From the NCBI RefSeq assembly GCF_025751585.1, contig NZ_JAOWKX010000001.1, positions 186,259-250,258 of the forward strand: a stretch of DNA of 64,000 nt, in the 5' to 3' direction. Below, piece after piece: positions 37,096 through 46,450 of this stretch. The notes beneath the pieces were generated by a model that saw nothing but the letters and a program-made list of their open reading frames with translations, made no database searches and was not told the DNA's origin. Source of the DNA: Fluctibacter corallii. GTDB taxonomy: Bacteria > Pseudomonadota > Gammaproteobacteria > Enterobacterales > Alteromonadaceae. The translations under genes and the position numbers were made by a program. How positions within the stretch are numbered: position 1 is the stretch's first letter; every line of letters begins with the position of its first letter.

Positions 37096-37897
37096 GCTGT
37101 GTCTCAAGATAAGTTTGAAGCTCCTCTTTGCTCCCATGTTGAAAGTAAAAATACTCGTCGTCAAACTTGATTGGCCGATCTCTACCATAGCCAGATACGG
37201 TAACCCCGTAACACCCAAATACCTTAAGTATTGCTGACTGCACTCTATGTAACACTTTTTGGAAAACGTTGTTTAGAGGAGGCTGATAAAACAATGATTC
37301 AGGTAATGCACCTAATATGGCACTCGTTGCTATCGCAAACTTTCTCTCAGGTGAAATTTTGTTATCTCTTGCTTTAATCGCCATGTAGCGGCTTAGAAAT
37401 AACTCAGCGTATTTCATATCAATGATAAAAAACGATTGCTGAAGTGGTTGTGCCAATCCTCGCTGTTTGCCAAACACAAACGGACGTTTCATGTTCGCAA
37501 TTTCACGCTCTATTATCCCCTTGCCCTTCAATAACGCGTCTTGCTCCACATAAACAAAATAGTCGCAATCACAGTTTATGGCATAAGACAAACCCAGCAA
37601 TACAGAACGCGTCCACCCACTGTATTTTCCAGTATGCTTAGTGGAATGGCCGGGGTTTTCATTTAACGAAATAAACTCTATTCGAGGATCATTTCTATCA
37701 AGTGGCGGCTTAGTCGGCGAACAGCTATCGACGATAACAATTTTTGAAGGGTTCGTATTCGTGTTAACCGAGTCATACCATACATGGTGAAAGTCTTTAC
37801 CACGAATCTCATCATCACCATACTTAATTCTAAATTCATTGTCGTCTAATGATGGGTTATCGGCGCACCACCACCCACTGCCAATAATGTACTTCAT
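37079..37897 (-). CDS. Unrecognised protein, probable glycosyltransferase (GT-A-like)
   Basis: A 272-residue soluble protein that I cannot place in a known family. The segment DYFVYVEQDALLKG resembles the D-x-D-containing strand of GT-A enzymes, here as E-Q-D-A, and TGKYSGWTRSVLLGLSYAIN resembles the helix before it. Downstream, FVFGKQRGLAQPLQQSFFII may be the acceptor side. It sits between two glycosyltransferases with 4- and 17-base overlaps, so it is almost certainly translated and belongs to glycan synthesis. Confidence 0.6.
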   Translation of the reverse strand: MKYIIGSGWWCADNPSLDDNEFRIKYGDDEIRGKDFHHVWYDSVNTNTNPSKIVIVDSCSPTKPPLDRNDPRIEFISLNENPGHSTKHTGKYSGWTRSVLLGLSYAINCDCDYFVYVEQDALLKGKGIIEREIANMKRPFVFGKQRGLAQPLQQSFFIIDMKYAELFLSRYMAIKARDNKISPERKFAIATSAILGALPESLFYQPPLNNVFQKVLHRVQSAILKVFGCYGVTVSGYGRDRPIKFDDEYFYFQHGSKEELQTYLETQHDAKR

Positions 37898-38799
37898 GCC
37901 AACGTCCTTTTTATTTTACCCAACAATAATCTCCACCCTGCTCCTACAAGTCCCATTGTAATTTGCATACATTCTGAAACAGTATGATGAGTTCTTGCGT
38001 AAGCAAAGAGGGGGTGTAGTTTTTTTGTTCTAAGTGCCGTATTGCTGACTTCCTTTAGTAAAAAGCCAACTCGAGCTTCTGGAGATAAAAAACCTTTATA
38101 CTCTTCAAGCCATGACAAAGAACGCTCTACAGATATTGACTTGAATGTAATTCGCTCTGACGCAATCCAGATATAGTCAACAAGGGTTTCATGAATAAAC
38201 GTGAATTTTGCGCCAGCTTGCTCTGCTCTCAATAGAAAATCATAATCCTGATGGCGTTTTAATTCGGGGTTAAATAGTAGCCCTTTTGCAAACGAGGTAT
38301 GCATAAACAAACTTGATGTCTGCATCACACCGGCGTGAACAAATAAATAATTACCGAGTGACTCGTCTTCAGCTATCGCATTTTCAGGTTTTACCGTAAT
38401 GTCACTCGGCTTTTCAGAGTTGTAACAACGGAGCTGCGTATACAAAACATGTTTATCGTTATTTTGAGTAATGTGTTGCAGCTGCACGTAAAGTTTATCG
38501 TCTTGCCACAAGTCGTCTGAATCTAAAAATGCCAAGTACTGCCCTGTCGCATTGTTAATTCCCGTATTGCGCGCCTGCGCACCATTTAAGTTAGTTGAGT
38601 GGCATATCAATCTAATTCTTTCATCGCCCAACGATGCAATAAAAGACTTGAGCAATGCGACATCCTCGGAACCATCATCAACGATAATCAGTTCCCAGTT
38701 TTCATAGGTTTGCTTTACTACAGACAAAATAGAGCTTTGAACAGCGTGAGCGCGATTGTAATGCGGCATTACAATGCTCACTAAAGGTGAGTTAATCAT
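37894..38799 (-). CDS. Glycosyltransferase family 2
   Basis: A 301-residue GT-A enzyme. It begins LVSIVMPHYNRAHAVQSSIL, has the donor-binding NWELIIVDDGSED and the metal-binding D-x-D as YLAFLDSDDLW, near residue 95, followed by RHQDYDFLLRAEQAG, the usual catalytic ED region in altered form. Overlaps of 4 bases with both neighbours show tight operon structure. The sugar is unknown. Confidence 0.9.
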   Translation of the reverse strand: MINSPLVSIVMPHYNRAHAVQSSILSVVKQTYENWELIIVDDGSEDVALLKSFIASLGDERIRLICHSTNLNGAQARNTGINNATGQYLAFLDSDDLWQDDKLYVQLQHITQNNDKHVLYTQLRCYNSEKPSDITVKPENAIAEDESLGNYLFVHAGVMQTSSLFMHTSFAKGLLFNPELKRHQDYDFLLRAEQAGAKFTFIHETLVDYIWIASERITFKSISVERSLSWLEEYKGFLSPEARVGFLLKEVSNTALRTKKLHPLFAYARTHHTVSECMQITMGLVGAGWRLLLGKIKRTLA

Positions 38800-40079
38800 A
38801 TCGTGTACTGAATATCATCCGAAAATAACGAGATAAAAGCATTAATAAATTGGCTGCCTGAATAGAGAGCCGGTTCAGTATTACTGCCTAAAGAAAAAAA
38901 GAAGTTTGCGTCATTCAGCCACATTACGTAACCAAATATCAGGTAATGAAAAACTAACAGAAGAAACATCACGCTTCTGTCTAAACAGACGTTTCGAAAC
39001 TGGCTTAAATACTGCAGTAGCAACGGCCCATATAGAATGAAAAGTGGCATAATAAAACGATAAAGTTCTTGGCCAGCGAGGAAAATTGCTACAGCGCCGA
39101 GAATAACGTAATAAAAGCTTAAATTAAAAAGCTGATTAAAAAGCCCGCTTTTCATTTTGCCATATTGTGTAAAAGCAAGAAATACTACCACGGCAAACAG
39201 AAGCAAAAATGGTGTTTTATCGAATGCAGGTTCAAACTGTACGCGGTTGAGTATCTTTCCGATTACGTAAAAATGACTAAAATTCGACAACACCTGACTT
39301 AATAAGAACAAACTCGCTACCGCAGCCAATAATATCCCTACAAACATCAGCAGCTGTAACACGGAAAATCTACGGTGTAAGTATGGCGCAATAACCACAA
39401 GCGGAAACGCCAGAGCAAATGTTGAAAAATGCACCAGCCCTCCCGCCAAAGCAATCAGTCTTCCCTTTTTAGGCGACTCTGCGGCGACAACTATTCCATA
39501 TATGACAATAGGAAGTGCCATCATAGAGCGAATAAGGTGCCATTGAAATTGGAAAAACTTAAAGTAAAGTACGGTAGCTAAAAATGCTAGTAACACCGCC
39601 TGAGGCGATAGCTTCCTCATAAGAAAGACAGTAAAGAGGTAAGATAAAAAGATCGTAAAAAAGAAGTAAAAATACATATGATGCTCGGTGAGCATCGCCA
39701 CAGCATAACTGTATAAGCTAAAGAAAATATCAGCATGATAGGCGTATCGAACGGATACCGGTATCATAGAAATTAAGTCAATGTAGTGGCTATAGGCTCT
39801 AAGATAAGCAGGCCCATCGTCAACGTTGTCCCATAGATTACCGACATCCCGACTTGCTATCATCACTGCCAAGCTAAAACTAATTAGCACACACAACAAG
39901 ATAGATTGCCGTTTAGATGTTATTTCGCTTTCAATGAAACACGCATAAAGTACGATTAGCCCTATCCAAACTAAAAAAGGCAGAACAAACCATCCTCCCA
40001 CCAGCGCACAAAACGCAAGGCCACTTAAAGCGGCTTGTTTCTGAAATATATCACTGGGTCTTGATGCAGCCTTGAACAT
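38796..40079 (-). CDS. wzy: EpsG/Wzy-type polysaccharide polymerase
   Basis: A 427-residue integral membrane protein with about 10-12 predicted helices and a long periplasmic loop (GNLWDNVDDGPAYLRAYSHY, near residue 80), like the EpsG family of O-antigen/EPS polymerases. Low sequence conservation is normal for Wzy. The assignment rests on topology and on its place in a locus with Wzx and Wzz. It is translationally coupled to the GT2 gene. Confidence 0.75.
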   Translation of the reverse strand: MFKAASRPSDIFQKQAALSGLAFCALVGGWFVLPFLVWIGLIVLYACFIESEITSKRQSILLCVLISFSLAVMIASRDVGNLWDNVDDGPAYLRAYSHYIDLISMIPVSVRYAYHADIFFSLYSYAVAMLTEHHMYFYFFFTIFLSYLFTVFLMRKLSPQAVLLAFLATVLYFKFFQFQWHLIRSMMALPIVIYGIVVAAESPKKGRLIALAGGLVHFSTFALAFPLVVIAPYLHRRFSVLQLLMFVGILLAAVASLFLLSQVLSNFSHFYVIGKILNRVQFEPAFDKTPFLLLFAVVVFLAFTQYGKMKSGLFNQLFNLSFYYVILGAVAIFLAGQELYRFIMPLFILYGPLLLQYLSQFRNVCLDRSVMFLLLVFHYLIFGYVMWLNDANFFFSLGSNTEPALYSGSQFINAFISLFSDDIQYTI

Positions 40080-40081
40080 AC

Positions 40082-41020
40082 TTAAATACGTCTAAACACC
40101 CTAAAATAATGTAAAGCAAGCACGCCAATAACAGACAACAGCCCGCCAAACATGGTAGCAAGCACAACAATTAATGCTCTTCTTGGTGACGATTTCATTT
40201 CAGGCGATACGGCAGGGTCAATTACTTTTAGGGCAAACTCTTCTTCCACTTCGGCAAGAAGCTTACGTTTAAGCTCTTCTTCTATTAACTCGAAAAAAAT
40301 GGCCTTGATTTCTACATTATTTATATTTTCAATTTTCTTCGTTAGATACTCTATATAAGCGGTTTTTTCTCTGATTTCTTTAGCGCGCAATTCTGCGTTT
40401 AAAAGCTCAATAAGACCTTGTGTCCATTGTTGAGCCAAATGCGGGTTAATAAACTCAACTTTAATCGTTACTAATCCGGTCATCGCGTCTTGATCAACTG
40501 AAAATATTTCCATAAATTGTTCATAAGACTCTAAGAGCGAGGGCTCAGGCTTTTTCAAGCTACGTTCGTCTATCTCTCGCACCCATGTGTCTGATTGCGT
40601 GTCATACACCGATGGATTAAAGGTCATGGCATTGGTGACCGGATCCCAAGTTTGAGCCGCAAAAAGGTATTGTTTAATGTTTTCCTGTTCCACAAACTTT
40701 GCAATGAACGTTCGAGACTGTATGGTTTCCATCACAATGTTCGAGAAGTTATTTTTTGAATTAATATCCACACCCGCCAAACTTGCTAAACCACCTAGCT
40801 GACCACCCAACGCATTAAGAATATTTGAACTTTCAGCTTCATTAATTTGCACAAGTGCCGATGATGTAAACTTATTAGGTAATGATAAAGCATAAAAAAT
40901 AGACCCAACGGCAAACATCACGGTTACAATAATTACGATCCATTTTTGTTTCCACACTACGCCTATAAGCTCAGCCAGTTCTTCAACCGCATTTAGCTCT
41001 TTGTTTGTATTCTTATCCAT
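40082..41020 (-). CDS. wzz: Chain-length determinant Wzz
   Basis: A 312-residue polysaccharide co-polymerase with two membrane helices (residues about 31-51, IVIIVTVMFAVGSIFYALSL, and 285-305) around a periplasmic coiled-coil domain. ALSLPNKFTSSALVQIN is the typical region after the first helix, and VIDPAVSPEMKSSPRRALI the proline-rich region before the second. There is no cytoplasmic kinase domain, so it is of the Wzz type, not Wzc. Confidence 0.88.
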   Translation of the reverse strand: MDKNTNKELNAVEELAELIGVVWKQKWIVIIVTVMFAVGSIFYALSLPNKFTSSALVQINEAESSNILNALGGQLGGLASLAGVDINSKNNFSNIVMETIQSRTFIAKFVEQENIKQYLFAAQTWDPVTNAMTFNPSVYDTQSDTWVREIDERSLKKPEPSLLESYEQFMEIFSVDQDAMTGLVTIKVEFINPHLAQQWTQGLIELLNAELRAKEIREKTAYIEYLTKKIENINNVEIKAIFFELIEEELKRKLLAEVEEEFALKVIDPAVSPEMKSSPRRALIVVLATMFGGLLSVIGVLALHYFRVFRRI

Positions 41021-41103
41021 TTATTTGCCTTAACGCATTCAAATAATTTTTCTGCTACTTTGATACAATAATTCAGATTTAACAATTAAGATTATTGGTA
41101 CTG

Positions 41104-42156
41104 TTATGCAATGAGCGCTTCTATAAACGCTTTCCATTTAGGAAGCAGCGCTTCTTCCGAGTAGGTGTTTTGCATTAACCTTCTATTTTGAGATACCGTT
41201 CGTTCTGAATATTTGGAGAACATTTCAAATTGCATATGAGCAATATCTAAACTGTCTGATATTTCAAATTCCATATCCCGCATGGATGAAAATGTAGAGG
41301 TGTCACTCCTGACAAATACTTTTCCACCGTTAAGGAACATTGAATATACGGCATATAGCCCCTGCTGCCTTTTGTGAGCAAAGACACAAATGTCGATTTT
41401 AGTGAGTAAGTCATCATATTCACTCTTCGACAGCATTGAGGTGATCGGCGTAAACTTGTCTCCGAAAACCTGAGTGCCATGCTCTACTACTGTTTTCACA
41501 TAAGCTTCAGGCCCGCCATAATTTAGCGGCACGACTATCTCAATATTCTGCTCTTTAAATTGAGAAAGCCACGAAAATGCATCGATATGATGGTTACTTT
41601 CTGCCGCGCTATTTCCCACCAGTATCCGCTTAGTCTCAGATTGCTGCACGGCACCATTGTCTGTCCCTTCCACCCCAATCAAAGGGTAGGGTAATACTTG
41701 GAGATGATCGATACCAAAGGTTTGTTTTGCAATTTGTGCATCCCCTTTGTTAAGGGCACTCACTTTGCGCATTTTCTTAGTCAATAAGATGTGTATCACG
41801 TTCATCAACTTGCGCTTTAAAGGTAAACGCTGCTCTTGATGCTGATACATATCTGCTCCCCAAATCTGCCAAGCACAGCGATGAATCAGATTTGAAAACA
41901 GTAAATATGGCCAAACTTGCCTTTCAAACATACCATGAAAAATAAACACAGTATCTGTTGGCATCGCTTTCATTTTTTTAAACAAGTGCTTGCCAGAATC
42001 ATAATACGTAAAAGCAGCATGCTTGCCCTGCTCCGCGTGATACCACGCCCAATATTGTTGCTGTGCATTAACATTCTTTGTCGCACTGCTTAAAAATGCC
42101 TGCATAGGTACATTATGGTGGGCCGTTTGGCCAAAAACATGTACAACAATTTTCAT
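41104..42156 (-). CDS. WecF-like (GT56) fucosyltransferase-family protein
   Basis: A 350-residue protein resembling WecF, the 4-acetamido-4,6-dideoxygalactose (TDP-Fuc4NAc) transferase of enterobacterial common antigen: FIFHGMFERQVWPYLLFSN, WQIWGADMYQHQEQ, RILVGNSAAESNHHIDAF and VPLNYGGPEAYVKTVV are the family landmarks. Its place next to rmlA, an aminotransferase and an epimerase-like gene fits a dTDP-amino-sugar donor. It starts five bases after the rmlA stop. Confidence 0.8.
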   Translation of the reverse strand: MKIVVHVFGQTAHHNVPMQAFLSSATKNVNAQQQYWAWYHAEQGKHAAFTYYDSGKHLFKKMKAMPTDTVFIFHGMFERQVWPYLLFSNLIHRCAWQIWGADMYQHQEQRLPLKRKLMNVIHILLTKKMRKVSALNKGDAQIAKQTFGIDHLQVLPYPLIGVEGTDNGAVQQSETKRILVGNSAAESNHHIDAFSWLSQFKEQNIEIVVPLNYGGPEAYVKTVVEHGTQVFGDKFTPITSMLSKSEYDDLLTKIDICVFAHKRQQGLYAVYSMFLNGGKVFVRSDTSTFSSMRDMEFEISDSLDIAHMQFEMFSKYSERTVSQNRRLMQNTYSEEALLPKWKAFIEALIA

Positions 42157-42160
42157 CGGA

Positions 42161-43033
42161 TTAACATGCAGCCTTCGCTAACGCTTCAAGATACTGGCCA
42201 TATTGGGTTTTAGCATTCAACGAAGCTTGTTCTTTAAGTCCAGCTAAGGATATCCAACCATTGTTAAAGGCAATCTCCTCTAAACACGCGATTTTAAACC
42301 CTTGGCGTTGCTCCACGGTTTGTACAAATTGCCCTGCATCCATAAGGCTGTCATGTGTGCCGGTGTCAAGCCACGCAAATCCACGTCCTAGAATTTCAAC
42401 GTGAAGTTGACGCTCTTTAAGGTAAACCTCATTAATGCAACTAATTTCTAATTCGCCACGCTGAGAGGGTTGAATCGATTTTGCAATATCAACAACACGG
42501 TTATCGTAAAAATATAGGCCTGTCACGGCATAATTAGATTTGGGCTTTGCTGGTTTCTCTTCGATACTTACGGCATTATAGTGCTCGTCGATTTCCACCA
42601 CACCAAAGCGTTCAGGATCATGAACTTGATATCCGAATACCGTCGCTCCCACACGTTGCTCGCTGGCATGTTTTAATTTAGGTGAAAAACCCGAACCATA
42701 GAAAATATTGTCTCCCAACACCAGGCAACAACCATCGTTTCCAATAAAGGCCTCAGCGATAATAAATGCCTCAGCAATACCATTTGGCTCTGATTGCACT
42801 AAATAAGTAAAAGACACACCAAATTGACTGCCATCACCAAGCAACTTAACGAAGTTTGACTGATCTTCAGGTGTTGTGATAATTGCAATGTCTTTAATGC
42901 CGGCTAACATCAGCACAGAAATAGGATAATAAATCATCGGCTTGTCATATACAGGCATAAGCTGTTTAGACGTGCCTAAGGTCAGTGGATGTAGACGTGT
43001 ACCACTTCCACCAGCGAGAATAATTCCTTTCAT
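42161..43033 (-). CDS. rmlA: Glucose-1-phosphate thymidylyltransferase RmlA
   Basis: RmlA makes dTDP-glucose. The nucleotide-binding motif [20 protein letters not shown] starts the protein; [32 protein letters not shown] and [20 protein letters not shown] follow. AAGGAG five bases before the ATG at 43033 decides the start over a GTG two codons earlier. RmlB, which should turn dTDP-glucose into the 4-keto-6-deoxy sugar, is not encoded in the window. Confidence 0.94.
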   Translation of the reverse strand: MKGIILAGGSGTRLHPLTLGTSKQLMPVYDKPMIYYPISVLMLAGIKDIAIITTPEDQSNFVKLLGDGSQFGVSFTYLVQSEPNGIAEAFIIAEAFIGNDGCCLVLGDNIFYGSGFSPKLKHASEQRVGATVFGYQVHDPERFGVVEIDEHYNAVSIEEKPAKPKSNYAVTGLYFYDNRVVDIAKSIQPSQRGELEISCINEVYLKERQLHVEILGRGFAWLDTGTHDSLMDAGQFVQTVEQRQGFKIACLEEIAFNNGWISLAGLKEQASLNAKTQYGQYLEALAKAAC

Positions 43034-43066
43034 TTTCACTCCTTATTTGTACGTTCGTTCACTGCT

Positions 43067-44194
43067 TTAACGACCTACTGTTCGAATCGTCGAGGTAATC
43101 AAATCTACTACATCCAGCGCCAAGTCTGGATAAATGGGCAAGCATAACATTTGATGACTCAATGTTTCTGCCTGCGGTGCAGTGCCACGAATTTGGTGAT
43201 ATGCCTTTGACAACGTCAAACTGGGGCGAAAATAGCGCCGTGGGAAGATGTGCTTCTCGTTCAATGCGCGCATGATGGCATCTACGTGGTCATTGCCGCC
43301 GTGACATTTAATCGGACAATACGAATAGTTATGCGACGAAGGAAATAATTGCGACAACATACTAACGTCTGCGACGCCAGATAATCCCTGTTCATACTGA
43401 GCGTAAACCTGTTGCCTGGCTTCAATAATATTTACAAGGTACGGAAGACACGTTAACCCCATTGCGGCGTGGAACTCACTCATTTTCGCGTTCATTCCAG
43501 ACTCAGCGATATCCCCACTGGCATCTAAGCCAAAGTTCATCAGTTGCTTCAGCTGTGCTTTCTGTTCTGCCGTTTTTACGACGATACCGCCGCCTTCAAC
43601 AGTATGAAAGAGCTTCGTTGCATGTAAACTAAAGCATGCCATGTCTCCCTGAGCCAATAAACTCTCGCCATTATCAACCGAAGCCACACTATGCGCAGCA
43701 TCGTAAATTAAGGTTAATCCATGGCGTTTGGCAATATCTGTATATTTTTCATGATTTACTGAAATACCGTAAACATGCACAGGCAATATCACCGCCGTGC
43801 GCTCAGAGATCATGCTTTCAATACTGTTTGGGCACAGTGTCAGGCTAGTGGATTCGACATCAGCAAACACGGGAGTAAACCCAGCCTCAATAATGGCGCT
43901 CGCCGTCGCCGCGAAAGTAAACGGCGTGGTTATCACTTCGTTTCTATCTTCACAGCCAGCTTCACGCATTTCTTGCTTCAAGCTCATCAACGCTAGCGTA
44001 ATAGCAGAAGTGCCATTATTACAAAGTACCAAGTTGTTTACGCCAAACGCCTTTTCAAGCGCGGCTTCCAGTGCCTGCAGTTTAGGCCCGTTATTGGTTA
44101 GCCATCGAGCATCCCAGATATCTTTTAGGTGCTCTGTGTATTCTTCTAACGGTGGCAAAAAGGGTTTTGTTACATCTACGCGCAAAACAGTCAT
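43067..44194 (-). CDS. DegT/DnrJ/EryC1-family sugar aminotransferase
   Basis: A 375-residue PLP-dependent aminotransferase that puts an amino group on a nucleotide-linked keto-sugar. Landmarks: VLCNNGTSAITLALMSL, TTPFTFAATASAIIEAG, YDAAHSVAS (Asp contacting the PLP nitrogen) and the internal-aldimine lysine in FSLHATKLFHTVEGGG near residue 190. With WecF-like transferase and RmlA it suggests a dTDP-4-amino-4,6-dideoxyhexose. It lies five bases after the SDR gene. Confidence 0.92.
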   Translation of the reverse strand: MTVLRVDVTKPFLPPLEEYTEHLKDIWDARWLTNNGPKLQALEAALEKAFGVNNLVLCNNGTSAITLALMSLKQEMREAGCEDRNEVITTPFTFAATASAIIEAGFTPVFADVESTSLTLCPNSIESMISERTAVILPVHVYGISVNHEKYTDIAKRHGLTLIYDAAHSVASVDNGESLLAQGDMACFSLHATKLFHTVEGGGIVVKTAEQKAQLKQLMNFGLDASGDIAESGMNAKMSEFHAAMGLTCLPYLVNIIEARQQVYAQYEQGLSGVADVSMLSQLFPSSHNYSYCPIKCHGGNDHVDAIMRALNEKHIFPRRYFRPSLTLSKAYHQIRGTAPQAETLSHQMLCLPIYPDLALDVVDLITSTIRTVGR

Positions 44195-44199
44195 TCCAA

Positions 44200-45228
44200 T
44201 TAATGTAAGTTCAACATCTTGTTATTAAGTAGAAGAGATGAGAATTTCTGGGGTTCACTTTCTAAACGCTTATACCATTCTAGCGTAATGGTTTTGCTGG
44301 TTTTAAGCAGCTCACCACGGCTCAACGCTGCGCAAATCTCTGTCACACCATCTTCGGCCTTCATTAATGGTTGCCAGCCCACCTGCTCTACCACCTTATC
44401 AAAATTCACACGGTAACTACGATGATCTGGGTCGCCATACCATTCAATATCTACGCGCTGTCCCAAAAACGAAGAGACTTTCTCAGCTACGATCTCGCCC
44501 AATTCGCCAAGACGGTAGTTTTGTGCATCGCTACCTGCGTTAAAGATTTCACCATTCACTTTGTCCGCATCGGCAGTAAGAAGCGCAATCATTAAACGCG
44601 CCGTATCTTTCACATGCAACATTGGACGATACTGGGTACCGTCTCTCATGAGTGGTAATTTTCCATTATCCCAAGCACCATAAGTCATACCATTGATGGC
44701 AAGGTCAAAGCGCATTCTCGGGCTATAACCGTAAATCGTAGATTGGCGAATGACCGTTACAACAAAGTTATCACCTGATAATGGCAAAACGGCATTTTCG
44801 GCCTCGTAGTTTGCCACTGCATAACGAGTTAGCGGATTGACACTGGCCGTTTCATCAACGATGCTGTCCTGAAAACCGTAAATACTGCAAGATGAAGGTA
44901 AAATATAGCGTTTAACACCATGGCTTTTGGCCAGTTCAGCGGTTCGTTTTCGGCTTTCAAAGTTGATTTCAGTGGTGGCTTGCGCAAAGGCATCGCCAGA
45001 TGGATCATTAGAAATCGCTACCAAATCAATGACCGCATCAACCTCTTTAAACAATGCTGGATCAATACAGCGTGAATCCATTTGAATTTTGGTTAGGTGT
45101 GAAGACTCCAAAAGGCAATCACCGAAAAAGAAACGATCAATCGCAATCACTTCGTGAGACGCCTCTAGCAATAAAGGCACGAGAACGGAGCCAATGTATC
45201 CAGAGGCACCAGTAACGAGTACTTTCAT
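44200..45228 (-). CDS. Extended SDR (NAD-dependent epimerase/dehydratase family) with altered active site
   Basis: A 342-residue extended short-chain dehydrogenase. The NAD motif VLVTGASGYIGSVLVPLL is intact, as is the serine region LPSSCSIYG. In the catalytic Y-x-x-x-K motif the lysine is replaced: the sequence reads RYAVANYEAENAV, with AAC (Asn) where Lys is expected, around residue 143. It may be inactive, or may have a shifted role; a keto-sugar reductase, epimerase or 4,6-dehydratase would normally need that lysine. Neighbours point to dTDP- or UDP-amino-sugar synthesis. Confidence 0.85.
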   Translation of the reverse strand: MKVLVTGASGYIGSVLVPLLLEASHEVIAIDRFFFGDCLLESSHLTKIQMDSRCIDPALFKEVDAVIDLVAISNDPSGDAFAQATTEINFESRKRTAELAKSHGVKRYILPSSCSIYGFQDSIVDETASVNPLTRYAVANYEAENAVLPLSGDNFVVTVIRQSTIYGYSPRMRFDLAINGMTYGAWDNGKLPLMRDGTQYRPMLHVKDTARLMIALLTADADKVNGEIFNAGSDAQNYRLGELGEIVAEKVSSFLGQRVDIEWYGDPDHRSYRVNFDKVVEQVGWQPLMKAEDGVTEICAALSRGELLKTSKTITLEWYKRLESEPQKFSSLLLNNKMLNLH

Positions 45229-45358
45229 ACAGTAATATTCCTTTGAGTTATCAGACTCAACGCAAATAAAAATGGACTATTGCACAGTTATCTGTGCAAT
45301 TTAAAAAAAGGGTGTAAATGATACACGAAATCAACGCTAAGCGCACTAAAACTGTCGC

Positions 45359-46450
45359 TTACGTCCTGACTTCATCGGTAATACGAGCACGTTCAACCTC
45401 AAATTTCTTTTTCCAGCGCATAATGGGCTTTTCAAAGAAATGGTAAGACAGTGGCACAATCACCATTAAGAGCAAAATGCCAACGACGGGATGAGGAGGC
45501 CATAACTGCCCTTCACCTCGTTCAGGTGTTGTTGATAATAACAACCCCTGATAAATATATACGCCATAAGACACCTTACCGATATAAGCAAGAGGCTGGA
45601 ATTCGAGGCACCGAGTCAACATACTTGACTGACTAAGCACTATCCAGCCAACAAGCATGGCAATGCCTGCTCCGCGAATATAACTACTCTCTAGGGATAA
45701 GTTCTCTGGTATCACAATACTATTGGCAAAAAGTAAGATGCCTATCACGAGGCCCGTGTAAGAGCCTATAAACTGGTTAAACCGCGAAGGCGCATCTGAG
45801 TACATAAGCAATGCTAGCAAACATCCCCACGCAATATTACTGCCTGCAACCCATGTCCACCTGTCAACAAAATAGGCTTGATTTACTGACGTATAATGCA
45901 TGAGGTAATTTGCACTGAGATAAGAGGCCGCAATAAAACCCACTACAAAAATAGGCAGGAAACGTCGCTTTACACCATATAACAACGAAAAGAAAAGAGG
46001 CCATACAAGGTAAAAATGTTCTTCTACCGCTAAAGACCATGTATGCCCCACTAAGTTGACATACTCATTTCGGGGAACAAAATTATACGCATACAACCAC
46101 GCCCAGGTCATGCTACCTAAAGCTTGCTGATTCCCTGCCGCGATGAAGAGTAATGTGAGTAACACGAGCAACAAAAAGTACAATGGAAAAATACGTAATG
46201 CTCTACGCACAAAGAAATCTTTATAAGAAATACGCTGATTAATTTGCCACTCTTTACACAGTAGCATAGTAATTAGGAATCCAGAGAGTACAAAAAACAA
46301 CTGTACCCCTGTTGTGCCTTTAACCATTTCAAACATGCCAAATGAAATCCATCCATCATTTAGCAAGTTTTTAAATATATGCAAATGTGTCAGTACGACT
46401 GAAATAACCGCAATGGCTCTCAGCCCATCTAACCCCTTAATCTTTGTCAT
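45359..46450 (-). CDS. Acyltransferase family 3 (OafA-like O-acyltransferase)
   Basis: A 363-residue integral membrane acyltransferase. The N-terminal IKGLDGLRAIAVISVVLTHLH carries the conserved R-x10-H pattern, and FFVRRALRIFPLYFLLL and HTWSLAVEEHFYLVWPLFF are further family motifs. About ten helices are expected. It should decorate the glycan with acetyl or another acyl group in the periplasm. The ATG at 46450 overlaps the sulfotransferase stop as ATGA; an upstream in-frame start at 46477 is less likely. Confidence 0.92.
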   Translation of the reverse strand: MTKIKGLDGLRAIAVISVVLTHLHIFKNLLNDGWISFGMFEMVKGTTGVQLFFVLSGFLITMLLCKEWQINQRISYKDFFVRRALRIFPLYFLLLVLLTLLFIAAGNQQALGSMTWAWLYAYNFVPRNEYVNLVGHTWSLAVEEHFYLVWPLFFSLLYGVKRRFLPIFVVGFIAASYLSANYLMHYTSVNQAYFVDRWTWVAGSNIAWGCLLALLMYSDAPSRFNQFIGSYTGLVIGILLFANSIVIPENLSLESSYIRGAGIAMLVGWIVLSQSSMLTRCLEFQPLAYIGKVSYGVYIYQGLLLSTTPERGEGQLWPPHPVVGILLLMVIVPLSYHFFEKPIMRWKKKFEVERARITDEVRT

